DNA of 64,000 bases from Cardinalis cardinalis (Eukaryota; Chordata; Aves; Passeriformes; Cardinalidae). The position numbers and the translations under genes are program-made. The stretch's first letter is position 1, and the number at the start of each line of letters is the position of its first letter. Location of the stretch: positions 661,247-725,246 of the forward strand of contig JACDOX010000106.1 of the NCBI GenBank assembly GCA_014549065.1. The letters are read 5' to 3'. The notes beneath the pieces were generated by a model. It worked only from the letters and a program-made list of their open reading frames with translations, had not been told where the DNA came from and ran no database searches. Below are positions 26,174 through 39,500 of this stretch, in pieces.

Positions 26174-26672
26174 AAAGGCCGGCCCTCCCCGCGGCCCGGA
26201 AGGCGGAGGGCGGCGGTGTGAGGGGACGGGACGGGACGGAGGCGAGAGCAGGGATGGGAACAGCAATGGGAACGGCAGCGACGTGGGGATTGGGACGGAA
26301 CGGCGGTGGGGACAGGGTCGCGGTCTGCCATAGGGGATGAGGATGGGGATCGGGACCCGCTGTCCCCTCAGCCCGGCGGCCGCTGAAGCGCAGCCCGGGG
26401 TCCCCTCACGGAACAGCGTCCAGGGCCACCTCCGCTCCGCCCGCGCTAGAAACCGGCAACTACGGGGGCTTTCAGTGTTTTCTTTATTTTTTCTCTTTTT
26501 TTTTTTTTCCCTCCCCTCCCCTGGGCTCGGAGTGCAGCTGCGGAGCCCGAGGGTCGCTGGCGGGGCCGGTACCGGCAGCCGGGGTGGACCGGCCAGAGCC
26601 GGACACGGAGCCCACCCCTGAGAAAAGCTTGGAAAGTACTTTTTCTCGTGATTTTTCTACGGCGTAAGTTGG

Positions 26673-26755
26673 ATTTTTTTTTTTTTTTGGTTTTTTTGGT
26701 TTTTTTGTTTTTTTTTTTTTTTTGGTCTATTTGGTTTGGGGTTTTTTTTTTTAAT
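26673..26755. repeat. T-rich low-complexity tract with GG interruptions
   Basis: Runs of about 7-16 T are separated by GG or G, giving an A-rich tract on the minus strand. It lies just beyond the HELZ CpG island. The peptide frames through it are not genes. Confidence 0.9.
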
Positions 26756-29700
26756 TATTTTCCTGCGGCTTTTTAAAGTTCCTTCCCTCAAAGAATCTCG
26801 GGGGAGCCGGGTGCGGGTGCCGAGGCTGCCGCAGGTGCCGGAGCAGNTCACGCTGTCACCGTGTTCTCCAAACCCATCCGTGCTGAAGGACTGCCGGTAA
26901 CGCGTTGCTGGCTGCTCATGAATCCCAGAAACTGCTTTGCATAACAGTTTTATTTTCATGGAGTAATCTTCCCTGTTAGCTGTGTTTTCAGACTCTTTGG
27001 CAATCAGTTCTTAATACCTACGCTGCTTTGCAAACTGGCTTTTTCAAGGCGTTACCGGCTTAGCTGCTGTGGATGGGTGCCCTGTGCTCTGCATAGGCTG
27101 TTGTGCTTTAGGGCAAAGTGGACAAGAAACTGGGAGAAAGCAGCTCACTTCAGGATCTTAGGAAAGTTTATCACCAAAACAGGATTCCAGTGTTTTTTAA
27201 AAAATTTTCCTTCCCCTTTAATTGAAATAAAATCCAGATCATTTTAGTATTGGATCTTGCTGTAAAATGTATTTACATTTATATTTAAATTTACGTCTAA
27301 TGCCTCGTAACTCTTTGAAGAATAACCACCAGCCAAGCCTCTGATGCATTACCACTGCAAGAAAATACTTGTGCCCAAGAAGGTTTTCAATATTCATGCA
27401 TTTATAAAGANAGAGCTCCTTGCAACAATGTAAATACAGGAGGAAATAAATCTAAATAAATCTTTTGCATTTGCCACCCAGTCTTAAATCAGTCTACTTT
27501 TTAATTCAGCTTCCTAACTAGCTGGAAGTGCAGTTGTGCTGTCACAGAGAAGAGTGTGGGTGGTCCCAGCCTCAACCCACCCAGGAGATGCCATTTCAGG
27601 ATAAAACCCTCCTGTGGAACTTGCCATGGACCATCTCTGCTGNTCCTGCTGCCAGCCTGACACCTTTCCTAGGGCTGTGACTTGTGTTTTCCATGGGCAC
27701 TGTGCAAGGAACAGGGATCAAAGAAAGCTGAAACCATGTTNAGTATCCAACTACTTTGTGCTATTCAGCCCAGCTTGTTGAAATGGAGTAAGTCCTTTTC
27801 CTTTTGAGGGTGGTTGTCTTTGGTTCCTAGTGAGCTTTATCTTACTGGCCATTTTTTTTCTGTTAGAAAATGCAAAGGTTTTCTTCAAAATAAATGATAA
27901 TTAGAAACAGCAGTGGNAGATAGAATTATCAATGCATGCATATTTTTAGATATAAACACAAATCCTCTGAAGTTCAATTTGGAGAAGACAGAAATTTAGT
28001 TAGGTTTATTTTTCATATAAGATTTTTTTGAGTCCACTTGTTCTGACACTATTTTTTTAGTAATGTGCTAAGAAAAAAATTGTGTGGCAGTGACTGAGTT
28101 ATTGGAGGATGTGTTCTGTGACAGACCCCATTGTTATCACNATCTCTGCTGTTTTAAAGTTCCAGATTGGATGTACCAAGAGGTGCAGGCTGCTGTGAAA
28201 AGGTGGCAACTCTGCCCTGTAGGAACAGCCCAGAAAGGAGCTGGGGAGGACCATGGGAGCAGGGGAATCCCAGTGGATAAAACACAACATGGAGACGTGC
28301 CCTTGCACCCACTGCTTTTAATGATCTTGGTGCTTTAACCCTTCTAGCCTCCATGTGAAGGAGGTTTTAGTCTATTTTGTGGACTGGTCAAGTGTATTGC
28401 AGAAACCCTCAGTGGAGGTGCCAGAGGCTGGGCAGGGAGCCAGCAGCTCTGGGATGGGGGTGGCTGCCAAGCACTGCCCCNTTCAAGCAGAGCCTGCAAG
28501 CTTGGAACGACTCTCCTGTTTCCATGTGCTGTCCCCTCCAAGCTCTTTCAAGGTCCTTGTTACCAGATTGAAAGATGAAGACTTTTAAAATTTGGTCCAA
28601 AACAAATGGGGCTCCAAGGGCTCATTAACCTTGGAAATTCTGCTCAAGGTGAGAATCACAGCAACTAGCTTAAGGGATGAGATCCCAAATCCAANCAGCC
28701 TAAAAAAAACTAAACTTGACTTTAGAGCCACTTCTGTGGTAACATCCCAGGAGGCAGAAAATGGCCCAAGAACTGCTTACAGATTACCTGGGACAAAAGA
28801 GACTTCTTGTAGCTTTCACTNACATGGTTCAATACAGTATTAAAGGATAATTTAACAAAATAAAATTATTATGTATCTTNTTATTGTAAGATTATTATAT
28901 TCCCACTACTGTGAGAGGAACTCATTATCTATCTCTATGAGACATCTCTTTCTCTTTCCTTGATGTGCATTAGCCCAGTGGAAGCTGCAATTTTGCCCTC
29001 CAACCTCTGCTCTCCACCAGATCATTCACAGCCCCACAGGATGAGCTGACAGCCAGGCTGGGACTGAGCCCTGGGCAGGGCACAGAACCAGATGTGTTAC
29101 ANGCTGACTACTGCCTTGCATTTCCAGAATTGTCCAAACTTCCTAAATTCCTGGAGTCCAGTGGGGTTTCATGGCAAGAGGAGAGCTTGCAGTGTTAGAC
29201 TCCTGCCCAAAGAGACTGGGGGGTGACATGGAGTCTGGGGGGAGAAGAAAAGCAACAGTGGATGTTGGAAATGTAAGAAATACCAAAGCCATAATGGGGA
29301 ATCACGAGCGAGTAACGAAGACAAGGAATTCCCACTCAGCATCATGAGACTTGACANGATTCAGATCCTCAAAAGCCTAACAGTGATATTTCTAGGGACT
29401 CATTATAATGATAAAATTTTCAAAAACCCTCCAGTAAATGCAGCAATATCAAACTCAATTCCACCTGTACATTTTTTAGGATTTTGAAACCTTTCACAGC
29501 TGAAAATAGCAATTTTTTCCTGGACGTTTAGAAAGCCCACCCAGCCAGGGACCATGTGTGCAAGGAATCCCTGCACAGAAGCCCTAACACACCAGGTCTC
29601 CCTACTCTTCAGTCAGGATTCTGAAAATGATGNTGGCTCACATGGCTTCCCCCTATTCTGTGAAGCTAGGAGCCATGCCCTGGTCCTTGGAGAACCCAGG

Positions 29701-32700
29701 CTCCTTGCCAAAAAGCAGGGGTTTGAAAACCTGGGGCCACTCAGGGCTGCTAGGCTCCCTGCCATGAAGCAGAGATCTGAGCAGAGCTCTGAAAGGTGTG
29801 GCACAGATTCTGGCACAGTTGGGAACTCTCAAACCCTCACTTGCTCCAGGCCTAATGGAGACTTGGTAGCCAAAAAGCCCTGGAGTTCTGACTCACCCAT
29901 GAGCTGCACACTTGGAATCACAACTGCAGCTTGGTTTCTGCATTTTCAAAACAAAACTATTCTCATTATTTGAAACTTATACTGCTACTTTTTTCTTTCT
30001 CTTCTGCTTTCACGGGAAATTCAGAAAATCAATTTCCATTTTATGCTCAAGTTCACTCCCATTTCTGGGAACTGGTATTTCATGAATACAGAAATCTCCA
30101 TTTTCAATCAGCTCCACTCATGATGTCTAACCAGAATGCAGGAAAAAAACATTACAATTAACATGTAAGAGTAATAAGGACATAGTAGAACACATTCAGC
30201 AGAGAATTGCCTCCCTGACCCTGCAGCCCAACATCCCAGCAGGCTTCTCAAACAGTCCGTTCACCCCTGAGCAACAAAACAACAGGAGGCCTTTCTCAAT
30301 GGAAGTGCCAGACAGATTGCAGCAACAGGAGCAATGTTTTTATTGTCTTAGCACACTGGACCCTTACAAATATTTGAACTCCCTGAGAAGCAGCAATCAT
30401 GGGAAAGTAACAGAAGTTAAGTGGTTTAGTCTCTGCCACAAACAAGGCAGTGGCAGACCTGGGATTTGATAGCAACAGTAGTTCTTAGTCTTGGTAAACA
30501 ATAAAGCAAATTCTTTCTAAGCAGCCATTAACNTCTGGTTATTAGGCTGAAGAGCAAGTTTTGATTTTCCAGCATGAAAATTCCCCTGGAATTTCTCCAG
30601 AGTCCTCTAATGAACAGATGATCTCAACTTTAATCTTACTTCATAATTATCCATGGGTAAATTTCAACATGGACTCCTTAAGCACATGTAATTTCTAGAG
30701 CAAGTAATATTCAAACTAATTCATTTCTCCTTTGATCCACAAAATGAGAGCATTGAGAAGCAACCAACAAGGGGATGTTGAGGGTACACTGAGGAGACAG
30801 AAACTATAAAGGTCAGAGTAATGTGATGGTTTGATCCCACACTGTCAAGATCAAAGATCTTCAGTCTCTGTTCATTTTTTAAGAAGCTGGCATGTCTTTA
30901 TGCTGACCTTTGAATTGCTCATGGAGGACTTAAATCTGACACATATCTGCATTCTTGAGATGAACTGGAACCAAAATTTAGAGCTTTCTTCCTAGCAACC
31001 TGAATGTGACAACCTTTTCAAGANAGACTCAAGAGACACTTCCATTTTCATCAATAGTAGTCTGCAAGGAAAAAAAAAAAAGAAAAAACCCACCAAACCC
31101 AATCTTCAGGCTTAACAGACTATTTTCCACTCACTTGGAGTTATCCTATAGCTTAATAATTCTAGAGTTTTGTTTCAAAACTTCTATACTTCTATTTTAA
31201 CTTTGTGATGTTAGGGGAGGGAAACCCTGAGGGATTCTTGCTTCTGGCAACAAGAACTCAGAACAGAGCAGAAGTGTCACCCCGAGGACAGGGAGGGAGT
31301 CTGCCTTGGGCACTATGCTCCAAACCAAGACTAACGTGTTCCAACTGCAAACAAAAATCTCTTTCAGACCCAAAGGCTTGATCATTGTGGATCTTTGGCA
31401 CAAATACAGACCATGGAAGTGAACCTTCATAATCTTTCTGAACAGACTTTTAAGGAGATACCTGAGCTGCTGAAAGATAAGAGTTCTTCCATGCTCTTTG
31501 TAATGCTGACAGCAAAAGATGGTTTGTGAGGGGAGAGAAACCAATTCCCCTCTCCAACAAACTCGTGCTCTAAATGCAGCCAAAGGCAGCAGAGGGATAG
31601 AGCCTGGACAGAGAGAGAGGAGAATCTGCAAGAAATCCAGAAAGACGAGCCAGGGAACCACTGAAACATTCCACTCTAGGATAAAAAGGGAAATAGGGCT
31701 GGCTGGGAAAATGGGTCCAACATATCTGGTAGAAGCATCAGAGGTTTAAATGCTTGGGGTTGAAGATTCCAGACCAGACTTCAACTGGAAGGAAAATGTT
31801 TATGATAAGAACAGGGAGAGGCAAGTTCCCACTTCCCCTGACGACCCATTGTTTCCCTCTCTGATAGCTCTTGCCTCAGTTTCCAGATGATATATTGTTT
31901 TTTAAGCTATTTGTCCATTGTTCTGACAGCAGTCAGTTTTGCTCATGCTACTGAAACCTCCCAATGGCCAGAACATCCCATGCTCACAAACAGTCATGAC
32001 AAAATTTTAAACAACTTCTACAGCTGGGATTATAATACAGCTTAGGAAGTTAGATGGTAAACATTCTGTGCATTCTGAAGACCTGCTCCTCTTCCTTCCC
32101 TTACTGATAGTTCAGCTGCCTTTTTGTTGTTCAAATGCAGTGAGCTGGATTGGTAAGGCTTTGAAAGTTAAGAGCCTTCCAAATTACACTCCCAAACTTC
32201 CCATCAGCTATGTCCAAAGTCAGCATTTCAAATGCAAATCACTGTTTACAAGCTTCCATCTTTTCCTGTCCCTTCAGACTTCCCTCACTCAAAACCCCTG
32301 TCTGGAGCCTCCCAATTTCTGTGTATTCACATGAAAAGAGCATTAGTCTGAATGAAGCTCAGTGCACTTGTAAGGAAATGAGATTTACGTATGTCTCAAT
32401 ACATCATTTACAATAGTAGTCTCTACTTAATTAATTATGAACTGAATGGTTATGGCTAGCATTAAAAATCATTCTAAACCAGAGCAAATTCAATAGAAGT
32501 TCCATTAATTCTTACTACACTATTTGTTCTATTTTACTTCCTTAAAAAAAAAACAAACCAGGGGGAAAAGTCCACAGCTTCCCTCCATTACAAGGAGGTT
32601 AAAGTAAATAATAGAACATTACCTGCTCAGAATATGACACATTCATAATGAGAAGCAGCAGTTTCCAAGGACCAGCTTAGCTAACTGATTAATTGCTATT

Positions 32701-32906
32701 GTAGCCCTTACAAACTGTACCAGCAAAACAGGCAAAATTAGTGACTTGCAGCAAGCAGACAAAGGTTTAGGTACTTACCCATGTATTGATGGCTCTGGCA
32801 GTTCACAAATAATTAATAAATGCTAACTGTGGTACTAAATCATAAGAAATAGCATTATTCTTAAGCATAAACATAATTTTGTTCAAAGAGTATCTTGACA
32901 TAACTT

Positions 32907-32954
32907 AAAATGATAATAGTGTAAAGAGGTAACTAAAAATGATAATAGTGTAAA
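32907..32954. repeat. 19-bp direct repeat, 29-bp period
   Basis: AAAATGATAATAGTGTAAA occurs at 32907-32925 and 32936-32954. This is a small duplication just downstream of the PSMD12 poly(A) site. Confidence 0.88.
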
Positions 32955-33104
32955 ATTATCTCTTTGTAAAACCCTAGGATTTTATTATTTACAGTATATC
33001 CTCTCAATCACAGCCTCAAAAATAGTCCTGTAATGAAATAACCACAAAATTATGTTAGANAGATAAGGGTTTACATTGAAAAAAAGAAATCACAAGATTA
33101 TTAT

Positions 33105-33340
33105 TATACAGGCAATACAGTTTTATTCTGTTCTTTCACCAATTGTAGCAAAAACATTTAACAACTGAATGAATAATCAAGGGAACTTAATTGTCAACAG
33201 GAATTTCAGAATTATGTTCTAAATTTTAGACCAGGAAGGCTTGACAGGGAGAAAACAAACCATATACACACTTGTAATAATAGTCTCTATTATGAAGATT
33301 TAATGCCTTCTTTAAAAGCACTGAGATTATTTGAGGCACC
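33105..33340 (-). other. PSMD12: PSMD12 3' UTR (short)
   Basis: About 230 bases lie between the TAA stop and the likely cleavage zone after the AATAAA signal. The downstream end is an estimate from the usual 10-30 base spacing. Later alternative signals cannot be excluded. Confidence 0.65.
33122..33127 (-). terminator. PSMD12: Poly(A) signal AATAAA of PSMD12
   Basis: The minus strand reads CAGAATAAAACTG about 215 bases after the stop codon. It is a canonical hexamer at a plausible distance. Confidence 0.75.
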
Positions 33341-33550
33341 TTACTGCAGGTTATGGATCATCTCTTCTTTGGCAATGAGATGTGTGGTTTTGTTAACTAG
33401 GGCCATGAGGGAGTTGAGCTTGTGAGACCAGTCATTGAGTATATTGTTTGGGTCCTTAGGCCTCTGGAAATTGATAATTCCTGCCAGCCTGTCTACTTTA
33501 GCAAAGATGGTTTTATTAACTACTAGGTTAGACAAGAACTCCTCCGATTC
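33341..33550 (-). CDS. PSMD12: PSMD12 exon 11 coding part (residues 388-456 and stop)
   Basis: Acceptor TTTGCAG; 210 coding bases ending in TAA. Begins ESEEFLSNLVVNKTIFAKVD and ends AKEEMIHNLQ. It covers the end of the winged helix and the C-terminal helix that takes part in the lid helical bundle. Confidence 0.98.
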   Translation of the reverse strand, partial: ESEEFLSNLVVNKTIFAKVDRLAGIINFQRPKDPNNILNDWSHKLNSLMALVNKTTHLIAKEEMIHNLQ

Positions 33551-36500
33551 CTGCAAAGACAAACAGCACTAAGTCAAGAAAATAGCATTTTTACTACAAA
33601 GCACCAGAACTCCTCCCAAACAGCATGAAAACACCAGGAACAAGATTTTCTTTATACACGAGTACAGCTGTAACAATACTGTACTTTAAAAAATGCAGGA
33701 TACTTTAATATTACACATGCTGGCAATGCAAGGTACTAGCACAAGCTATGAAAAAAAACCACTTTTTGTTTTCTATTGACCTATATCTGATTATCTTTCA
33801 TAAAATTAAAGTTTAATATACGATCCCAACAGACTTTTACACTTTGGAGTACTTGGCTACACAGANACCAGAACAAGTCATGTGGCAAGCAAGGCTTGGG
33901 AAAACCCCAGTGAATTACTGACCACTGTCAAAAAAGCAGAAAAGCTTTTTTGTGGGAAAAAGCAGATTCCATTAGAAGGGCAAAGCTTTTCACTTGCACT
34001 CAAAATACCAGGATGTGTCGTTCTACTTGGAAAGCTCTTGAAAACACAAAGAGGGATGGCAGGAAGACCCCTCCACCCTTGTTCCCAAAGTGCCACCACA
34101 CNTGAACAGGGACATTTACAGGTGAAGGACCCTCTCTTCAGCTGCTTTTCACCACTCATTAACAAGAACCTTTTAACACTGAAACACCAGACAAGGAGCT
34201 CCAGCATTTACACGAAGCCTTGAACATAAATGAACTTCTAAGAGCAGCTTTTGCCTTATGGACATGTGCATCATGAAACTGAGTTGAAGGTTTAATGAAT
34301 AGTTTTCTAACTCCCATAAAGGCAAAAAATTAAATCAAACAAGAACATTACTCTGCTGAATAATCACATCTCTGCCACAAACACACCCCCCTTATGAAAG
34401 AAGGATAAGCAAAGCAAGACTTACATCAACAGACAGATCCAGGAGTTGTGCCATTCTCTTCATTGTAATTCTGGTATAATACTTAGCCATTATTCTAATA
34501 TTCTGGAATAAAAGTGTTCAGAGTAGAGGGTTATGTGCAAAAAATAATTGAAGCAGGCTGCAAAAATATAAAAGTCCATGTTAAAAGGAGATTAGGAACT
34601 GTGGTGCTCTAATGGCAGTCCAGCATGGGGACATGAGGGGTTGTGAACAAACAGCTCTTTTGCTGATGGAAGGTATGAAAGNCTCTACATGATAAATTAT
34701 TAAGAAAAGAAATCAGCCAATTATGAATTTAATACAAAGCAAGACTATCAGATTTATGCTTTATTGAAACATGAATGCTAAGTCTCATTTGAGTGCAATA
34801 TGATCTTTTTGGTGGCAACTACGCCAAATATAAACATACAATAAAGATATGCAAGCAAATAAAATCTTGAAATGCAACAGAGAAGAGACCTCACCTGCTC
34901 CTTTATTAGCTACTTTTTTGTCTTCTTTGTGATTAAAATATGGCAAGCAGAAAGCATTTTTAGCTGAGGCACCNAGTAAAAAGCTGATGTTCACAGACAG
35001 TGATACTTACATGTTCCACAACTCTGTTCTTTAAATCTTTCCATCTCTTTTCACCTTCCTCTGTACAGCCAAAAACATCTGTTGCAGGACTGTCAAGGGA
35101 TCCTTCTCTCAACTCCTTCCCATATTCTTCAACTAGGGCACTCCACCTCATCAGCTCCATGGTGGTAAATAGTTTTAGGAGGTCTCTAAATGGTTTAGTA
35201 CAGGTGGATTACAATCCTGTATTAATAAGGCCTGGTTCATACTTAAAATACATCAATGGCATAATTTTAAATGTTTTATTACCATAAATAATGGGGGCAG
35301 CTTAAGTCAGACTGTTTTTCTAAGAAAGCTCTTTCTCTTACAAGAGACATTTATTTTGACATAGAACAACCACGACATTTTTGAACATAAATGTCCTAAT
35401 GCAGCAATTAATTCAGAGTTGCTTACAGCAGACTCAGCATAACGAGATTTACTTGCACTGTTAGGGAGAGACACTTTTTAATCTAAAANTTGGTTATTAG
35501 AAAGGATACTTACTTATACTTGGGGATTTCTTCTAGCTTTTTGTCACTACTAATTCTATGCACCAAATCAGACTGTTCATTGTCATAAGGTGAAAGAATA
35601 ACATAAAGAACAACGCTCTTCAGTGCCTGTTTAAGAGGAAAGAGTGTGGGTNTTTTTCCCATAATTAAACAGAGGAATTGCCAAAACTGATACAGAGCTT
35701 AGAGTTTAATACATAGAAGATTTAAGCTCAGTGTATTAAGAAATTAAGGTGAAACTGATGTTATCTTTCAGAAATTAACTGTGGTACATTTAAATTGACT
35801 CAGGTTAACCAGAATTCTAGTATTTCAAATAAATACGGGAAGAAAAAAAACTTTTCAAACATGAAAGACATCTGTACTGCACACACAATAGCACCAATGA
35901 GACCACACTGGCACAGCTGTTTGTAATCTCTCCACTTGTATGAAACAGTTCAGACACTGTCAATCTCAAAGGTAATACAATGAAGATGTTGATTACAAAC
36001 ACTCTTTTGAAATCAACTCCATCATCTGTTTTCAACTAACCAATTTGTTAACACAACCATTTAAATAAAAACAGACTGATGAGCTATTTCATCCTCTGTA
36101 CACTGATGTGGTAAGAAATGGATATTTGTCACATGGAAATACAGTGATTTTGTAGGGAAAGTTTTTTTACCTGTTGCCACTTTTCACTTTCAGCCTGGAT
36201 ACAGGGAGTGTCATAAATGGCTCTGTAGTGCTTACAGATGGAGAGGTAGGAGCCTTCATGTTGATCCAGCTGGATCATTAAGTTGTAGTATTTCAACTTT
36301 AGTTTCTGAAACAGTATCAAAAAGTCAAATTAACACAGCTCCATAACATGTAAATGGAATTCAGCTGAACCCCAGAAAACAGAAAGATTTAAATAAATAC
36401 ACTTGGACCTGAAGAGAGGCAAGTCAGATTAAAATTTGGGTGGCGGGAGGGAGAAAGAGTGAGAAAACCTCCAATTACTTACTTCTGTGTTTTCTTCCTG

Positions 36501-39500
36501 AAAAAATTTTGTATTAATTTTTTTGCTGATAATTTGAGTCCGAATATAGTCCTTTACAGCTAGACAGAGTCTCATCTGCTCCAAGATAAATTCTACACGT
36601 TCTTTCTTTTCCATTGAACCGTAGGTTTCCACCTGAAATGAAATTATAACCACTTAATATTGTCAAAGCCAAATCAAGTGAAGGCTTAACTGTGCCAGAA
36701 GAGTGGGAGGCTGTCTGGAGGGGGAACACACCAAAACAAAACAACAGAAGAAAAGCTATTACAGAGCAAGTGAAAACGGAATAAAGGTTATTCCATTTTA
36801 ATTACCACCCCCACTCACACCAAGGAATCCACCAACACTAAACTCAATGCATTAAGTAGAGAATTGAAATCTACTTTCCAAGTGGAAGATATCCTATGTA
36901 ACCCAAGCATGAGATTAATAAAAGCAGTTAAAGCTGAACTGCACTTTNACTCATAACAGTTCATCTCATTCCAGGCATTTCTGCAAGCACATCTGATTCA
37001 GCTTCTAACAATCTGAGAATGGTCAGAATTAATTACTATTGCTGCTGCAGTTCTGAGCTCTGAGGTGTTACCTGCAACTCCTGCAGAATGGAGGCAGCCT
37101 CNTTCACCTCCCCGTTCTGCTCCTTTATTGTTGCAAGTGTCTTTGTCAGGCGAGCGCGTTCGATTTCCACGTAGATCTGANGGCAGAAGGAAGTTTAAAC
37201 TTTGGAATTCTCTGAAGAGGAGTGCAAACTCNGAGACTGCAGCCCCACAGGGAAATACACCTGATGCTGTCATCACAGAACCACTTTCTTTGTTGTGTAT
37301 CCGTCCACTACACTGGCACTGTCCACAATATACACTGATGAAACACAATGGATAACTGACACACAAACGTTTTTGGCCCAAATTAATCTAAAAAATGTCT
37401 ACACTGACCTATGACTCTTTCAGCAAACAGAAGGGATATGCACTGTGAATAAAGTATTGCATATTTTGTCTGCTAGAAGATCTGGGAAGTCACACTTTAA
37501 TGGTTAATGTACATGTAAAGCACGACCCTTTGAATTATTTCACTTACTCCTAACCAGCCATTAATCAATATGACTCGATTACTAACAATTTAGACTAACA
37601 GACAGAAGTTATAAAATTGACACAAATTTGCCTAATTCAGAATTCTTCCTTTTCTTAAAGCAAAGGGAACACAATATAAGTAACTCACTTGGTATCACCT
37701 TCTGGTTATCATAACTATATGTAACACCTTGCTAAGTGCAGGAGAAACTAAATTAAACCTGCCCATTTCCCTAACAAATTCAAATACATAACATTTTAAA
37801 AAGTGAAAAGGAAATGGCATTTTAGGATTTTGAAATGTATTACTAACTATATTAATTAATAACACAACCAGATACCTACATCAAAGGAACATGACCAGTG
37901 TTTCAGCATATGATTTAAATANGGAAAATATCTGCAGTCTTTTGGAAGGAAATCAACTACTTGGCTTCTCAAGAGTAATTTAAAAATTAGTTTTAATCTT
38001 ATTTGCACAAAATCAAAAAGTAACACTAAGAAACTACATTTTTAAAGAAAGCAAACATTTTTATTCTACCTTTCAGACACTGAGTCTTAAAACAAANCCT
38101 TACTTTTCCTTCTGTGACCATCCGCAACGTGTCGATCAAGCGCAGTTTCACTGGTAAGTCTGTGATTTCTTCAACGTAAGTGCAGCACTGCTGGACCATT
38201 TTAGCAACTGCCTGGTATGAAAACAGAGGGGAAAAACATTCTGTGGTTTCAGATTTGTCTAATGAAGTCAAGCTGTAACACTCAGAGTAAGTAATAAATA
38301 GTTTTACATCCCGCTGAAGAGACTCATTTCAGCAAACAGCACACAAGACACATCTCCTCTCTTGGATTCATGAAGATGTGTTCAGTGATGCTACAGACTG
38401 ATGCCATAAGGCAAATGTGATGCTGTTCTGTCATTTTTTTAATCTCAGTTTTTCCAATATTGAAAATAATCTATGCCATGCACTTCTGTCCTGAAAAGCA
38501 ACTCCCATTCTGCCAAATCCACAGGACTCACATGGACTGGCAGAACTTCTCTGCTTGCCCTAAGATCTGCATGGCTGAAGAAACCTTTATCTTCTCTTAA
38601 CTGTGTGCACTACCCTCTCTCCTTGGAACAGCTGTAGATTCCTCAGGAAGGAAGAGGGAGGATTTCTTCCTTCAGTAGCAAGCACAGGTATGGGAATGTG
38701 CACTTCCAATAACAATGCTGGCAAAGCTGGTAAAATTATTATTAAAATATCTACTTCTAAATAAACCCCAGAATTAAATTCTAGAANTGTCTTCCTCAAG
38801 GAGTTCCTCAAAATTCAGCTGGCATGATCCATGCCTTCAGCTACAGTCTGTGCAAACTAAACTGTACTCCTACTTTCACACACACTAGTGAAGATCCCGC
38901 ACACTAAATGACAGGTAACCTTTTCCTTCCTAAAGCAATGATGCCATTAAAATTATCTGTTGCACAAACTGAACACACAGAGTGCAAAAACTTCACACTG
39001 CCTTAAATGCAAGTGCTTTATGCCAAAGTATGCCAGTTTCAAAAGCAAGCATGCAAAGCACACATTTCATATGAGCACAATAAAATGCAGTAACTCTGTT
39101 CAATATACATCTGAACATGAGTAAGGAACATGTCAGCAATACACATTGAGGCGAGTGCAAAAATGAACCACCATCTCTACACACAAAGTCCCTACACACA
39201 TGGGGAAACCAGAGGCATAATACAGCTCCAAAACACAGTTTCATTTTTTGTTTCAAACAATTAAATTCACCTGTTTTAACTGACTTCTTCTCTTTGATAG
39301 AAGAATAATATTTTCATTAAGAGCATCCCAGTCTTTAGCTTCGTAACACATTTTCACTATGGCAACTAAGATTCGGGATGTGGAGACCATGTCAGAAGCC
39401 TGGAACAAACCAAGAGTGTGTTAGAGACAGGATCAACAACCTGCAGCCTTCCAGCACAAAGGGGAAAAATCTTTGTGGCTGGTCTCACTAATTTGCTTTT

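Larger units (their letters stand above)
25690..26620 (-). promoter_or_regulatory. HELZ: CpG-island promoter of HELZ, interrupted by an assembly gap
   Basis: Sequence on both sides of the N run at 25738-26007 is strongly GC- and CpG-rich (for example 26008-26100 and 26190-26440), in contrast to the AT-rich flanks. It surrounds the inferred HELZ exon 1. No TATA box is seen near the donor exon. Such TATA-less CpG islands are typical of housekeeping genes. The GC-rich zone continues on the side away from HELZ to about 26620, so weak divergent transcription is possible, but no gene is recognised there. Confidence 0.75.
26174..33100. other. Intergenic DNA between the HELZ promoter and the PSMD12 3' end
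   Basis: About 6.9 kb separate the two same-strand genes. It contains the outer part of the HELZ CpG island, a long T-rich tract at 26673-26755 and otherwise unremarkable AT-rich DNA. The open frame at 29554-29973 (139 residues) has no recognised motif and overlaps a locally repetitive, GC-richer patch. I see no gene, RNA gene or CR1 copy here. Confidence 0.7.

Noticed and set aside
25628..26333. Long open frames of 163 and 213 residues over the first N run
   Set aside because: Most of their length is unknown sequence, and the rest is CpG-island DNA rich in G, P, A and R codons. The minus strand here is a HELZ 5' non-coding exon and intron.
31197..31669. Minus-strand frame of 154 residues downstream of PSMD12
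   Set aside because: It lies beyond the PSMD12 poly(A) signal and looks hydrophobic by composition only. No known domain or conserved motif was seen.
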